Source: an uncultured Christensenella sp. (GTDB taxonomy: Bacteria; Bacillota; Clostridia; Christensenellales; DTU072). Taken from it: a stretch of 25,009 nucleotides of DNA. Shown here piece by piece: positions 7,873 through 15,539 of this stretch. The DNA is taken from contig CAJLYQ010000024.1 in the NCBI GenBank assembly GCA_905210905.1, positions 1-25,009 on the forward strand, given 5' to 3'. The notes under the pieces were generated by a model. The model was not told where the DNA came from. It saw only the letters and a list, made by a program, of their open reading frames with translations, and searched no databases. A program made the position numbers and the translations under genes. The first letter of the stretch is position 1, and every line of letters starts with the position of its first letter.

Positions 7873-7909
7873 ATTATTACTAAACAAATTAAATCGATAC
7901 GGAGGGAGA

Positions 7910-9238
7910 ATGAACAACGTAAACGAGTTTGTAAATAAAAAAGTACTTGTTGCGGGAATGAAAGCAAGCGGAATAAGCGCGGCGACGCTTTTGAAAAGAG
8001 AAGGCGCGACCGTAATGTGTTACGACGACAAAATTCAGTCGCTTGCAGGGTTTGATTTTACCGCTTTACCCAACGAAGACGGGATAAAAAGTTATTATGC
8101 GGTTGTGGTGAGTCCGTCGATTCCGCCGAAACATCCGATAATCGTAAGGGCGAAACGAGCTGGGGTGCAAATTTTGGGAGAACTCGAACTCGGTTGCCGT
8201 TATCTCGATTGTCCGACCGTTATGGTAACCGGCACGAATGGAAAAACGACCGTCGTAACGATGATCGAAAAACTTCTTCAATCGGCAGGAATGAAGACCA
8301 AAGCGGTGGGGAACATCGGTTATCCCGTTTGTCAACTCGTGCTTGACGACGTAAAACCCGATTGCGCGGTTGTGGAAGTAAGCAGTTTTCAACTCGAATA
8401 TGCGTCGGTAAAACCTCACGTCGCGGTTATACTGAATCTTGCCCCGGATCATATGGACAGATACGCTAAATACGAAGACTACGTCGCCACGAAACGCAAA
8501 ATTTGCGAAAACCAAACGGAAAAAGACTTTTTGATTTTTAACAACGACGACGGAGCGGCAAGAAAATTCGTGCGGAGTACGAAAGCGAAAGGAATACCCG
8601 TCACGACGAACGGAAAGTTTGCGGAAGTATACATAAAAGACAATTATTTTATGTGCGGCGATAAGACGCTGTGTCCAGTAAGAGCCTGCAGGCTCAAAGG
8701 CGAACATAACAAATTCAATATGCTCGTAGCGTTAAACGTCGGCGCGCTTTTAGAATTAAACAGCGACCTTTTCCCGAACCTGATCCGAAGTTATTCTTTA
8801 CTTCCTAACCGAATAGAATACGTAACGACGCTTGACGGTAAAAATTATTACAACGATTCTAAAGGAACGAATATTCACGCCTGCCGATACGCTATAGAAA
8901 GTCTGGAAGGAACGATAGGTCTGATTATGGGCGGAAGCGATAAAAACGAAGATTTTTGCGACTTTTTCGAAAATATCAGTCCTAAAGTAAAACAAGTGGC
9001 AATAACCGGCGGCAATGCAGAAAAAATATTCAATTCGGCAATGAAAATGGGTTTTTGCGAAGCGAGAATTTTCGAAACGCTGAAAAACGCGGTTAACTAT
9101 CTCGCCGGTTGCGACGGAATCAACAACGTATTGCTTTCGCCGTGTTGTGCAAGTTTCGATAGGTATAGGAATTATGCGGAAAGAGGAGATAAGTTCAAAG
9201 AAGCGGTTTACGCCGTTAAACCTACGAATAGAGGGTAA
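7910..9238 (+). CDS. murD: UDP-N-acetylmuramoyl-L-alanine--D-glutamate ligase MurD
   Basis: 442 residues, usual MurD length. Adds D-glutamate to UDP-MurNAc-L-Ala using ATP. An N-terminal Rossmann domain (VLVAGMKASGISAA) is followed by the P-loop GTNGKTT (108-114), EVSSFQLEY, NLAPDHMDRY, the carbamylated-lysine region YVATKRKIC, NRIEYV, NDSKGTN, MGGSDKNEDF and LLSPCCASFD, where most MurDs have LLSPACASFD. A GGAGGGAG site directly precedes ATG 7910, after a 37-base gap from mraY, the widest gap in this part of the operon. The last 65 bases also encode the start of ftsW in another frame. Confidence 0.96.
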   Translation: MNNVNEFVNKKVLVAGMKASGISAATLLKREGATVMCYDDKIQSLAGFDFTALPNEDGIKSYYAVVVSPSIPPKHPIIVRAKRAGVQILGELELGCRYLDCPTVMVTGTNGKTTVVTMIEKLLQSAGMKTKAVGNIGYPVCQLVLDDVKPDCAVVEVSSFQLEYASVKPHVAVILNLAPDHMDRYAKYEDYVATKRKICENQTEKDFLIFNNDDGAARKFVRSTKAKGIPVTTNGKFAEVYIKDNYFMCGDKTLCPVRACRLKGEHNKFNMLVALNVGALLELNSDLFPNLIRSYSLLPNRIEYVTTLDGKNYYNDSKGTNIHACRYAIESLEGTIGLIMGGSDKNEDFCDFFENISPKVKQVAITGGNAEKIFNSAMKMGFCEARIFETLKNAVNYLAGCDGINNVLLSPCCASFDRYRNYAERGDKFKEAVYAVKPTNRG

Positions 9239-10310
9239 ATATTATTTAGCGATACCGATTATTGCCGTCTTACTGTCGGCAGTCGGTCTCGTCTTCATTT
9301 ATTCCGCAAGTTGCTACGCCGCCGAGATAAATTACGGCGACAAGTTTTTTTACGTAAAAAAACAAGCGATTGCGCTTGCCGCTGGCGTTATTCTTATGAT
9401 CGTCGGTTCGAGGATAAAAACCGAAGTTTTCATAAAGTTTAAGTGGGTGGTTTTCGTTTTAAGCGCGATACTGCTTGCGCTCGTTTTCATTCCCGGACTG
9501 GGTGTGTCGAGTTACGGCGCGACGAGATGGCTTAACTTAGGGTTTACGTCAATGCAACCGTCGGAAATAGCGAAGTTCGGGTTCGTAATTTTTTTAGCCG
9601 CTTTTATGAGCGAATATCCTCCCGTTTCGGTAAAAAACGCAATCGTTCCGTTACTTTCCGGGGGCGTAATTTGCGGACTTATTATGGCTGAACCTAATAT
9701 GAGCATTACCGTCGTCGTAGGGTTGTCGCTTCTGGTGATGCTTTTTATAGGCGGATTCAACGGCAAACTTATGGCGGTGCTCGGCGTTTGCGTACTCGTT
9801 TTCGGAGTGTTGCTGATAGTTTTGGAACCCTACAGAATGGACAGGTTTACGGCGTTTCTCGACCCGTGGAAAAACCCGAAAGACGAGGGGTATCAACTTA
9901 TTCAATCGTATTACGCAATCGGCTCGGGCGGTTTGTTCGGAGTGGGGATTTTTAACAGCAGACAAAAATTTTTGTTTTTGCCGTTTGCCGAAAGCGACTT
10001 CGTTTTTTCGGTTATAGGAGAAGAAACCGGTCTGTTCGGGTGCCTTGCGATAATGCTTTTGTTTCTTGCATACGTTTTGTGCGGAATAAAAATCGCAAGA
10101 AAAGCGGATACGCGGTATCATTCCTTGCTTGCCGCGGGACTGACTACGGTTACTGCGTTGCAGGCGATGATAAACTTTGCCGTGGTAAGCGGCTGCGTTC
10201 CGCCGACGGGCGTGCCTTTGCCGTTCGTAAGCGCGGGTGGAACGTCGCTCGTCACATTTACGTTCGTGAGCGGTCTGTTGTGGAACATAGCGCGTAACCA
10301 TTCAAAATAA
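9174..10310 (+). CDS. ftsW: SEDS-family peptidoglycan polymerase FtsW/SpoVE
   Basis: 378 residues from ATG 9174, with about ten hydrophobic helices. SEDS proteins polymerise lipid II into glycan strands together with a class B PBP, here the product at 3531. Motifs include FIYSAS in the first helix, GATRWLNLGFTSMQPSEIAK, the DPWKNPKDEGYQLIQSYYAI loop, PFAESDFVFSVIGEE with the functionally important aspartate, and PFVSAGGTSL near the end. A GTG at 9147 is in frame, but TAGGA sits just before ATG 9174. The start lies inside murD (65-base overlap). FtsW and the sporulation paralogue SpoVE cannot be separated by eye. Confidence 0.92.
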   Translation: MRKEEISSKKRFTPLNLRIEGKYYLAIPIIAVLLSAVGLVFIYSASCYAAEINYGDKFFYVKKQAIALAAGVILMIVGSRIKTEVFIKFKWVVFVLSAILLALVFIPGLGVSSYGATRWLNLGFTSMQPSEIAKFGFVIFLAAFMSEYPPVSVKNAIVPLLSGGVICGLIMAEPNMSITVVVGLSLLVMLFIGGFNGKLMAVLGVCVLVFGVLLIVLEPYRMDRFTAFLDPWKNPKDEGYQLIQSYYAIGSGGLFGVGIFNSRQKFLFLPFAESDFVFSVIGEETGLFGCLAIMLLFLAYVLCGIKIARKADTRYHSLLAAGLTTVTALQAMINFAVVSGCVPPTGVPLPFVSAGGTSLVTFTFVSGLLWNIARNHSK

Positions 10311-10327
10311 GGAGTCATAGTATGTAA
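10309..10327 (+). other. Minimal start-stop ORF (ATG-TAA) with a strong ribosome site
   Basis: AAGGAG (10309-10314), a seven-base spacer and ATG (10322-10324) are followed at once by TAA (10325-10327). It lies between the ftsW stop and murA. It may be a decayed start or a start-stop control element for murA. Confidence 0.4.
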
Positions 10328-10367
10328 CAGATACGTTTTTTTGACGGTCCGTTGTATGGGAGGAAGT

Positions 10368-11618
10368 TTGGGAAAGTTTGTTATTGAAGGCGGTAAAAAA
10401 CTCGTCGGAGAAGTAACCGTGCAGGGGGCCAAAAACGCGGCCTTGCCACTGCTTGCCGCTGCGGTTATGACAGACGAAAAAGTCACTATACATAACGTTC
10501 CCGACTTGCTCGACATAAAAAATATGCTAAAAATTTTACAAAATCAAGGCGTTTTCGTCGAAAAAAAAGGTAAAGATGTGACGGTGGTTGCAAAAGGAAT
10601 GAATTCCGAAAGCATCGGGTACTCTTTGGCTAAAGAATTGAGAAGTTCGGTTTTTCTTCTCGGCGCGGTTTTGGCGAAGAAAAAAAGAGTGGTCGTCGCT
10701 TACCCCGGCGGATGCGATATCGGACTTCGCCCGATAGATATTCATCTGAAAGCGTTGCGCGATTTGTCGGTCAGGGTCGAAGAAAAAGCAGGTTACGTCT
10801 TTTGCGACGCAACCGAGATGAAGTGCGGAGAAGTTTGTCTGGATTATCCGAGTGTGGGCGCGACGGAAAACGTTATGCTTGCCGCAACCACGGTTAAGGG
10901 AAGAACGGTGATTTATAACGCGGCGAGAGAACCCGAGATCGTGGAACTGCAGAATTTTCTTAATTCGTCCGGCGCAAAGGTGAGCGGAGCGGGCACGCCG
11001 AAAATAACTGTTTACGGAACGGACGCTCTTTGCGGAGCGGATTATACGGTAATGCCCGACAGAATCGTTGCGGGAACGTACCTTATTTCGGTAGTGATGA
11101 ACGGCGGCGAAGTCGCCTTAAAAGGGGTAAAAAGGGGACAACTTAACTCCTTGATAAGCAAACTGACGAAAAATTCTTGCAATATCGTCTGGGATAATGA
11201 TATTATATATATAAAAGCGGACGGAAGGCCGAAAGCGACCGACTACGTGTCCACGCAGCCGTACCCCGGATTCCCGACCGATTTACAAGCGCCGTTCACC
11301 GCGTTGCAAACGGTTTCGAACGGAACTTGCGTACTTACGGAAAACATCTTTGAAAATCGTTTTCGCCACGTCCCGGAACTCAGAAAAATGGGTGCGGACA
11401 TAATAATACGCGACAGAACGGCGGTGATTAAGGGTGTAAAAAATCTCGTAGGAGCGGAAGTTTACGCACAAGATCTCAGAGGCGGAGCGGCTTTGGTTCT
11501 TGCAGGACTTGCGGCAAAAGGAATTACGGTGGTAAACGACGTATATCATATTGACCGCGGATACGAAAATATAGAAACTAACTTTAAGAATATCGGAGCG
11601 AATATAACCAGGATATGA
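10368..11618 (+). CDS. murA: UDP-N-acetylglucosamine 1-carboxyvinyltransferase MurA
   Basis: 416 residues. First committed step of peptidoglycan precursor synthesis: enolpyruvyl transfer from PEP to UDP-GlcNAc in the cytoplasm. The start matches the family (KFVIEGGKKLVGEVTVQGAKNAALP, split here as KFVIEGGKKL and GAKNAALP), and the catalytic loop GGCDIGLRP holds Cys116, equivalent to the fosfomycin-target Cys115 of E. coli. DRIVAGTYL, FPTDLQAPF, ENRFRHVPELRKMGA and YHIDRGYE are also present. Frame is open from TTG 10341 and ATG 10356, but TTG 10368 puts GGAGG (10359-10363) upstream and gives canonical numbering. murA in the place usually held by murG/murC is uncommon. The stop overlaps the ftsQ ATG. 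Confidence 0.93.
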   Translation: MGKFVIEGGKKLVGEVTVQGAKNAALPLLAAAVMTDEKVTIHNVPDLLDIKNMLKILQNQGVFVEKKGKDVTVVAKGMNSESIGYSLAKELRSSVFLLGAVLAKKKRVVVAYPGGCDIGLRPIDIHLKALRDLSVRVEEKAGYVFCDATEMKCGEVCLDYPSVGATENVMLAATTVKGRTVIYNAAREPEIVELQNFLNSSGAKVSGAGTPKITVYGTDALCGADYTVMPDRIVAGTYLISVVMNGGEVALKGVKRGQLNSLISKLTKNSCNIVWDNDIIYIKADGRPKATDYVSTQPYPGFPTDLQAPFTALQTVSNGTCVLTENIFENRFRHVPELRKMGADIIIRDRTAVIKGVKNLVGAEVYAQDLRGGAALVLAGLAAKGITVVNDVYHIDRGYENIETNFKNIGANITRI

Positions 11619-12319
11619 AGAAAGTCGCAGTTGCGATAACTATCGGATTAGTGCTAGTCGCATTGATAATAGCGTTCGGACAAGTGTTTACCGTGCGCTA
11701 CATCGACGTAGAATTCGTCAATGCGGTAGTGACTGCGGATAAAAACGAGATTATAGACGCGACGGGAATAGATACCAACACGAACATTTTTATACTTGAC
11801 GAGAAAAAAGTCAAGGCAAAAATACAAAACGCTTTCAGCGACAACGCGATTAAGGTTAACGACATAGTACGGGAATTTCCCAACAAAGTCACAATAAAAA
11901 TAAGCGAAAGAACGCCTCTTTTCAAAATTAAAGCGGAAACAGAAGAAAAAGACGGATTCGTTACGGTCGACAGAAATTTCCAAAGGACTTACGTTTATTC
12001 CGAAGAAGAAATATCCCGTGAGCCGTTAATCGAAGTGAAAGGGTTCGTCGTGGAAGACACCTATCTTACGGACGAGTGTTACGCTTTAAGAGACGTAGCC
12101 AACGCTCTTATCGATTACGGATTTAACGAAGAAGCGATACCGTATCTCATAAAGACGATAGAGTTTACGGACGGTTCGGCGAAAATTACTTTGCGTTCGG
12201 ACGAAGTTACGTTCGTTTTGACGAATTACGACGAGATAGAAGAGAAAATCAAACGCCTTTGCGGCGAATACGAAGCGACGGATTTTGCGGCGAGAAACGG
12301 CAAAATTTATACGGCGTAA
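11615..12319 (+). CDS. ftsQ: Cell division protein FtsQ/DivIB
   Basis: 234 residues: a short basic start, one membrane helix (about 4-24), then a POTRA-like domain (YIDVEFVNAVVTADKNEI, GIDTNTNIFILD, VREFPNKVTIKISERTPLF) and a beta domain. FtsQ/DivIB is the bitopic scaffold that joins FtsL and FtsB/DivIC in the septal complex. The ATG overlaps the murA stop in an ATGA, so translation is coupled. It is the last gene before a fresh promoter for ftsA. Sequence drifts fast in this family; the call rests on topology, the SERTPLF-type motif and position between murA and ftsA. Confidence 0.88.
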   Translation: MKKVAVAITIGLVLVALIIAFGQVFTVRYIDVEFVNAVVTADKNEIIDATGIDTNTNIFILDEKKVKAKIQNAFSDNAIKVNDIVREFPNKVTIKISERTPLFKIKAETEEKDGFVTVDRNFQRTYVYSEEEISREPLIEVKGFVVEDTYLTDECYALRDVANALIDYGFNEEAIPYLIKTIEFTDGSAKITLRSDEVTFVLTNYDEIEEKIKRLCGEYEATDFAARNGKIYTA

Positions 12320-12353
12320 TAAATTTTTCGAGCAATTTTTATATATCCCTACA

Positions 12354-12382
12354 TTGACTATTTTTTTTTTATAGTATATAAT
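12354..12382 (+). promoter_or_regulatory. Strong sigma-A promoter of ftsA-ftsZ
   Basis: TTGACT (12354-12359), a 17-base spacer containing a run of 11 T-rich positions, and a perfect TATAAT (12377-12382). The predicted start near 12389 leaves a leader of about 68 bases that contains two CGGTCGGA repeats (12406-12413 and 12418-12425). It lets ftsA-ftsZ be expressed independently of the mraZ promoter. Confidence 0.88.
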
Positions 12383-12456
12383 ATTTTCGTTAAACGCAGA
12401 TAAATCGGTCGGAGAAACGGTCGGATTGCGCTTAATTACGTTATTCGGAAAAGGTT

Positions 12457-13542
12457 ATGGCAAAAGAGAAAAAATGCGTGCTTGAAATAGGTTCTTCCCG
12501 AGTGAAACTTACCGGCGTGGAAATCGTCAACGGTAACGCAGGGCGAAGTTTTTTTAAGACGTATAAACACAACGGAATAAAAAACAACTTTTTCGTTAAT
12601 CCGGAGAAGTTGATGTCCGTAATAGAAAAAACTCTTGCCGAGTACGAAGACGCCGAAGGCGTTCAACTGAAAGACGCGTATCTCGTTTTGCCGCAAAAGT
12701 TTTTCCGTTTCAGCCACGATATAAGTTCTATCGCGATAAAGAACGGCGTGGTAAACAAGTTTGACGTAGCGGATATTATCGAGAGTTCTCTTAATGAGAT
12801 CGAAGACTGCGAAAAACTAAAGTGCGTGCCGATCGCTTTCAAGGTTAAGGACGATTACGTAGATAACCCTATCGGACAAGAGTGTACAGAAATGTCTATG
12901 GTGTCCGTTTCGGAAGGTATTCTCGTACGGATAAACGAATTTTTTAACGATATATCGAAGCGACTCGGTATTAGGTTCGTATACGTTCCTACGATAGAAC
13001 CGATGCTCGATAAACTTCAGAACGAACTTGCGACGAACAGAAGTTCTCGCGTGGCGATTTATTTCAGCGAAAACTACATCGACGTATGTTATTGCGAAAT
13101 GAAAGCGGTTATCGCGGAAAAAACGATTGAAGTAGGTAATTCCGACTTTGTCGACGCTTTGGCGGAACTTAACAAAACGGACTACGATACGGCAAGAGAA
13201 CTTCTCGGACATATAAACTTCAATCTTGACGGCGGTAAATACGTCGTTTCGGGCACCGAAACGCACGTTTTCGACGTCAATGAAGTTAATTCCGGGATAA
13301 AAAAACTTTATGCGTATCTTGCCGAAGAGATAAAAAAAGCGTTAACGGTAATGACAGGTGACGCCGTTTTGCCGATATACTGCGCAGGCGAAGAGATAGC
13401 GTGCGTAAGGGGAGCGGACGGACTGCTTACCGAAAAAATCGGAATGCCGGTATCCGTACTTACGCCCGATTCGTTACTATGGAATACCCCTGCGGATTAC
13501 GTAATGGCAGGGCTTGTGGAAAAAATTACAGAAAAAGATTGA
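12457..13542 (+). CDS. ftsA: Divergent FtsA-like cell division protein
   Basis: 361 residues, shorter than most FtsA proteins (about 400-440). FtsA is an actin-like ATPase that tethers FtsZ to the membrane by a C-terminal amphipathic helix. The phosphate-1 strand is recognisable (VLEIGSSRVKLTGVEI, about 8-23) and a 1C-like region follows. The second phosphate loop, normally an IGGGTT type, reads VAIYFSENYIDVCY, and the LTGGG-like adenosine motif reads IYCAGEEIA. The protein ends at DYVMAGLVEKITEKD, right where the core fold should end, with no linker or membrane-binding helix. The assignment therefore rests partly on position before ftsZ. It may be a non-ATPase FtsA, or a PilM/FtsA-superfamily relative. 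Confidence 0.8.
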   Translation: MAKEKKCVLEIGSSRVKLTGVEIVNGNAGRSFFKTYKHNGIKNNFFVNPEKLMSVIEKTLAEYEDAEGVQLKDAYLVLPQKFFRFSHDISSIAIKNGVVNKFDVADIIESSLNEIEDCEKLKCVPIAFKVKDDYVDNPIGQECTEMSMVSVSEGILVRINEFFNDISKRLGIRFVYVPTIEPMLDKLQNELATNRSSRVAIYFSENYIDVCYCEMKAVIAEKTIEVGNSDFVDALAELNKTDYDTARELLGHINFNLDGGKYVVSGTETHVFDVNEVNSGIKKLYAYLAEEIKKALTVMTGDAVLPIYCAGEEIACVRGADGLLTEKIGMPVSVLTPDSLLWNTPADYVMAGLVEKITEKD

Positions 13543-13563
13543 TATACTTGGAGGAAGATAAAA

Positions 13564-14697
13564 ATGGACTTCGATACGAGCGATATGAAAATAAAAATTA
13601 TCGGTATAGGCGGCGGCGGATGTAACGCCGTAAAACGTTTGTCGAAAAGAAAAGAACAGTTCGGAGCGATTGACTTCTATGCGGCGAACACCGACGCTAT
13701 GGCTTTGTCTGACACGATAGAAGAAGGACTTGACGTAAAAGCGATAAAACTCGGAGAAAAAAGCACGAAAGGCAACGGTGCGGGAGCAAAGCCCGAAGTA
13801 GGAAGAATTGCCACGGAAGAATCGAAAGCGGAAATCGAAGCGGCGATAGGCGACGCTAAACTTTTGTTTATCACCGCGGGTATGGGCGGCGGCACGGGTA
13901 CCGGGGGCGCTCCGGTTATTGCGAAAATCGCAAGTGAAAAGCAAATTCTTACGATAGGCGTCGTTACTTTGCCGTTTGACTACGAAGGACCCGAAAAATA
14001 TCACGTTGCGTCCGCAGGCATTGCGGAAATGCGCAAGTACGTCGATATTATGATCGTCGTTTCCAACCAGAAGGCTTTTGATTCCTGCGGTTCGAGCGCG
14101 CCTATGCACAATATTTTCGAGAAAGCGGACGAAGTGCTTGTAAACAGCATTAAAGGCATCACGGATATTATCGTCAACCATTCGCTCGTAAATCTCGATT
14201 TTGCGGACATATCGACCGTTATTCGCGGAAAGAAAACCGCGCATATCGGTCTCGGTTGCGCTACCGGTGAAAACAGAATGTTTAAGGCACTTCGTATGGC
14301 AAGCAACAACGAACTTCTCAATACGACTATCGAAGGTGCGAAAAACATTATAATTAACATCGTAGCCGACTACGAACTTAGTGGCGAAGAAGTTAATAAG
14401 GCGTTGTCGCTTATACCAAAGGTCGTTGCGGAAGACGCGAGAATTATTCACGGAATAGGTTTCGACAAGAATCTAAGACAGGAAGTTCACGTTACCATAA
14501 TCGCAACCGGACTTGCCGACGACGAATACGAAGAAGACGAAGAAGCAAAAGAATTCGAGCGTCACGATCCCGACGAACTTATAGTCGGATTCAACGCAAG
14601 AGAAGCGGAAAAGAACGAGAACGCCGAAAAGCAGCCGAGCGAACAATCGGGCGGAGCGATAGAAAACTTACTGAAAAAACTTCAGGACAGACAATAA
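13564..14697 (+). CDS. ftsZ: Cell division GTPase FtsZ
   Basis: 377 residues. Tubulin homologue that polymerises into the Z ring. Visible: IIGIGGGGCNAV (12-23), NTDAMAL, GAGAKPEVGR, the tubulin signature GGGTGTG (108-114) within ITAGMGGGTGTGGAPV, and the T7 loop NLDFADISTVI. The segment normally ending in PNDRLL reads VVSNQKAFD. A short acidic linker (EYEEDEEAKEFE and onward) leads to IENLLKKLQDRQ, which does not match the usual DIPxFLR-type C-terminal peptide that binds FtsA and other partners. GGAGG (13551-13555) precedes the ATG; ftsA ends 21 bases upstream. A terminator follows. Confidence 0.97.
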   Translation: MDFDTSDMKIKIIGIGGGGCNAVKRLSKRKEQFGAIDFYAANTDAMALSDTIEEGLDVKAIKLGEKSTKGNGAGAKPEVGRIATEESKAEIEAAIGDAKLLFITAGMGGGTGTGGAPVIAKIASEKQILTIGVVTLPFDYEGPEKYHVASAGIAEMRKYVDIMIVVSNQKAFDSCGSSAPMHNIFEKADEVLVNSIKGITDIIVNHSLVNLDFADISTVIRGKKTAHIGLGCATGENRMFKALRMASNNELLNTTIEGAKNIIINIVADYELSGEEVNKALSLIPKVVAEDARIIHGIGFDKNLRQEVHVTIIATGLADDEYEEDEEAKEFERHDPDELIVGFNAREAEKNENAEKQPSEQSGGAIENLLKKLQDRQ

Positions 14698-14722
14698 CTT
14701 AATAAAAAATTAGAAGAACAAA

Positions 14723-14752
14723 GGCCGAAATCATTGAATTCGGTCTTTTTTT
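14723..14752 (+). terminator. Rho-independent terminator after ftsZ
   Basis: GGCCGAA pairs with TTCGGTC (seven pairs, one G-U) around a nine-base loop, followed by seven T. The spoIIGA ATG lies only ten bases beyond the T-run. Confidence 0.82.
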
Positions 14753-14762
14753 ATGGTGAAAA

Positions 14763-15539
14763 ATGACGGTTTATATAGAACAAGTGTTTGTAAGCAATTT
14801 TTTTATCGATTTTTTTATAGTTTTGCTTACCGTAGACATATTAAAATGCAAAACGAAAAAAATACGTGTTTTTCTGACGTCCGGTATAGGCGCGGCGGTA
14901 AGTTGTTTGGTTCCGGTTATTCCTTCGTTTGTCGTTCCGCTTAAAGCGGCGTGCTTAATCGTTCTTCCGTTTTTAATGAAAAAGCAAAAGTATGCAAAGG
15001 ATTATTTTCTTACGGTGTCGGTTTTTACCGCAATAACGCTTGTTTTCGGCGGAGCGGCGTATTTGATTAAATGTAGCGTAAGATACGATATTTATTTGAA
15101 ACTCGTATTCGGCGTGGTTCCGATACTTTTTTCTCTTTCGGGAATTATCGTTTTGTTTATCGTAGGCGAATTAAAAAAGAATTTACTTACGGAGAGAAGA
15201 AACAATGCAAAAGAAAAAGAAGTCGTTATTACGGACGAAAGCGGAGCAAGTTACGGCGGAATAGGGTTTTGGGACAGCGGAAACAGAATTTATGCGAATA
15301 ATGGCGAACCGGTGACGGTGGTCAGCGAACGGATATATAATATGTTCTGCGGCGACGAAGAAAAAATTCCCGTAAGAACGGTTTCCGGAATTACCGATCT
15401 GAAAGCGAAACAAGCCGATTTGTTGATATATTCCGACAGCGGAAATAATATGATATATAAAACAAAAATTGCGTCCGCGCCATTTTGGGTAGGGAAAGAA
15501 GAAATAATATTGCACGCAGATATGTTGGAGGATAAATGA
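14763..15539 (+). CDS. spoIIGA: Sporulation sigma-E factor-processing protease SpoIIGA
   Basis: 258 residues. Membrane aspartic protease that removes the pro-sequence of sigma-E in the mother cell after a signal from the forespore. The N-terminal half has five hydrophobic helices starting VYIEQVFVSNFFIDFFIVLL, the typical SpoIIGA opening. The soluble C-terminal domain has the catalytic D171-S-G in GFWDSGNRIY and ends ILHADMLEDK, close to the family ending. The substrate gene sigE overlaps by four bases, as in Bacillus and Clostridium. Only a weak GGTG ribosome site is seen, and the ftsZ terminator crowds the start; I found no clear Spo0A-type promoter. Confidence 0.93.
   Translation: MTVYIEQVFVSNFFIDFFIVLLTVDILKCKTKKIRVFLTSGIGAAVSCLVPVIPSFVVPLKAACLIVLPFLMKKQKYAKDYFLTVSVFTAITLVFGGAAYLIKCSVRYDIYLKLVFGVVPILFSLSGIIVLFIVGELKKNLLTERRNNAKEKEVVITDESGASYGGIGFWDSGNRIYANNGEPVTVVSERIYNMFCGDEEKIPVRTVSGITDLKAKQADLLIYSDSGNNMIYKTKIASAPFWVGKEEIILHADMLEDK

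Noticed and set aside
8066..8707. 213-codon minus-strand ORF opposite murD
   Set aside because: Lies wholly within conserved murD, with Arg/Phe/Tyr-rich composition typical of a shadow frame.
9651..10301. 216-codon minus-strand ORF opposite ftsW
   Set aside because: Shadow of the SEDS gene; Gln/Arg/His-rich with no motif.
13477..14451. 324-codon minus-strand ORF opposite ftsZ
   Set aside because: It is antisense to a fully conserved ftsZ, has no ribosome site and no recognisable motif; long antisense frames follow from the codon use here.
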